A stretch of DNA of 64,000 bases. Origin: Apostichopus japonicus (lineage: Eukaryota > Echinodermata > Holothuroidea > Aspidochirotida > Stichopodidae). Under the pieces are notes generated by a model. It made no database searches. It saw only the letters and a program-made list of their open reading frames with translations, and was not told the origin of the DNA. How positions within the stretch are numbered: position 1 is the stretch's first letter; each line of letters begins with the position of its first letter. A program made the position numbers and the translations under genes. The stretch lies in the NCBI RefSeq assembly GCF_037975245.1, contig NC_092577.1:33738898-33802897 (forward strand). The letters are read 5' to 3'. Below are positions 62,576 through 64,000 of the stretch, piece by piece.

Positions 62576-64000
62576 CTTGGCGATAGAATTTTAATAGACG
62601 GCAAGAAAAATGTTATCGGTCTGGCAAGGATTTCATCATCATGAGTAACATTGCAGACTCTTCCCCAACTCATTTCTTGTTTCCTTCAAACTTTCCCGCA
62701 CTTTTGAAAAACTCATATTTTTCTATTCTGTTTTTTAATATTTTATTCTTTCCCATAGGTTTCATATCATGCTCGTATGGGCATGCTCCATACAGAATCG
62801 AAGACAACTTTCATTGGTAATGGTTTTTTGCCCTTTTTTTTCCGTCAGAGAGCTAGCTCCTTTTGTTTACTCGACTTTGTGAGAAACGTTCTATCGCTGG
62901 TTCGGTAATCAGAATAACACTGAGCCTAGAAACAGTTGGTTTTCAACATTTCAAGAAGTCACTGCATGTGAAAACATTGCTAATTCTCCACTTCAACTAC
63001 TGACCCTTCCTCCACTGCCTCTAACCCCCCCCAAGCTCCCCTCCCCTAACCTTGACATTAAAGACATACCCTGCCAATCCTCACTACTGCAATCTGCACA
63101 ACTTTGGTTATTTGAAATCTAAATTTTATATACATTTAACATGAACTTTTAACAAATGCTAAAGAAGTTTCAATGCGACCATCACCAATGACATGCGAAG
63201 GTCTTACGAAGAAGCGATAAGATATTTTGTAGGAAATAGTTCAAAGTTTTGCCTGCAAAGTTCTAAAGCATTTGAATGTGGAGATGTTTGCATCCAGTTA
63301 CCATGGAGATGTTTCATCTTTTCAAAACATCAAGTATTTACAACAACAAAATCACTTTGTTTCTACTTTTTATTGCACCGTTGGCTCCCATTATGTAAAT
63401 ATAAATAGAAGAGATAAATAGAGGCTTGGAAAACTAGTTTTTTTCTTGTAAGACAAAACTTTTCGAACCCATGCAAAATCTATCGTTCACCTTCTAGATA
63501 GATAAATGTCAATATTTCTATTTAAAACTCCAATCAACAGGCCCAATCACCAACAAGAATAATTTTTAGAGTGATAAAAAACCACGATGAATGAGAAAAA
63601 TGTGACAATATCGCGTGTCTCAGGCCTTACCTACCAGCACACCATTGAGTGTGACACCCAGCCTTTACTCAGGCTTTCGTACAAAAAGACTGAGAAAAAC
63701 CAACCGTCATAATAGGTTCATTTCCCGACGTGAGGATTCCGTACATCTTCCGTCTACTTAACAAGGAAGTGAACTTCCGTGAGTCCCCGCTTTTATATTT
63801 GCTCAAAGGTAACAAAAGTGGAATTTAACTCGCGATTTGTGATTAGAGAAGCTCTTGCCTACACAAAGGGGTGAGTAAAAGCTAGCCCTACGACGCTCAG
63901 CGACCACTGCATTGTTTCACAGGGTCGCGATTTTGTATTTCTTAAAACGCAGATGAATTTAACTTTGCACGTTGGCAACAAGTCTTCCCCATCTCTTCAC
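62576..64000. other. SRRT intron continuing off the right edge
   Basis: The exon at 62406-62575 begins in mid-codon and needs an upstream exon ending in TG of a Trp codon. No such exon is recognised in this stretch, so the 5' exons are taken to lie beyond 64000. Poly-pyrimidine stretch at about 63000-63050; otherwise nothing recognised. Confidence 0.5.

Overview
The window looks like nuclear DNA of an invertebrate deuterostome, most probably an echinoderm and possibly a sea cucumber. The grounds are AT-rich intergenic DNA, short exons split by long introns, frequent poly-G/poly-C tracts, many short DNA-transposon relicts, and proteins that resemble vertebrate orthologues closely but not tightly. 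The species is inference; the gene families are not. No bacterial-style operon, CRISPR array or rRNA gene is seen.

Layout. 1-655 is the 3' end of a LINE. 1780-9682 (+) is a nine-exon ABHD1/ABHD3-type lipid hydrolase. It lies tail-to-tail with 13608-23687 (-), an eight-coding-exon initiator caspase of caspase-8 type: two death-effector-like domains, a long linker and a caspase domain with His and Cys present. Its introns hold a 145-bp tandem array, two adjacent hAT-type relicts and other repeats. 25.4-28.2 kb is gene-poor. 28188 to about 39.3 kb (-) is a single-pass receptor with Ig-like ectodomain exons, a Thr-rich stalk, one membrane segment, a juxtamembrane region made of small exons, and a tyrosine-kinase-like domain whose catalytic residues are nearly all replaced (a receptor pseudokinase). 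Head-to-head with it, 41051-42355 (+) is an intronless coding exon for a heparan sulfate 3-O-sulfotransferase-like Golgi enzyme. 45594-49054 (-) is BLOC1S5 (Muted) in five coding exons. 51455-62575 (-) is most of SRRT/ARS2, sixteen coding exons; its 5' exons lie beyond the right edge.

I joined the exons by hand. For ABHD3, the caspase, BLOC1S5, SRRT and the receptor from 37972 downward, splice phases agree at every junction and no stop intervenes, so these are taken as intact genes. One SRRT junction fits only a minor-spliceosome (U12, AT-AC) intron.

The neighbours do not form an obvious pathway: lipid turnover, apoptosis or innate signalling, cell-surface signalling, glycosaminoglycan sulfation, endolysosomal trafficking, and nuclear cap-linked RNA processing. 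The points most worth following are the receptor pseudokinase, the U12 intron in SRRT, and the caspase whose intersubunit linker has no aspartate.
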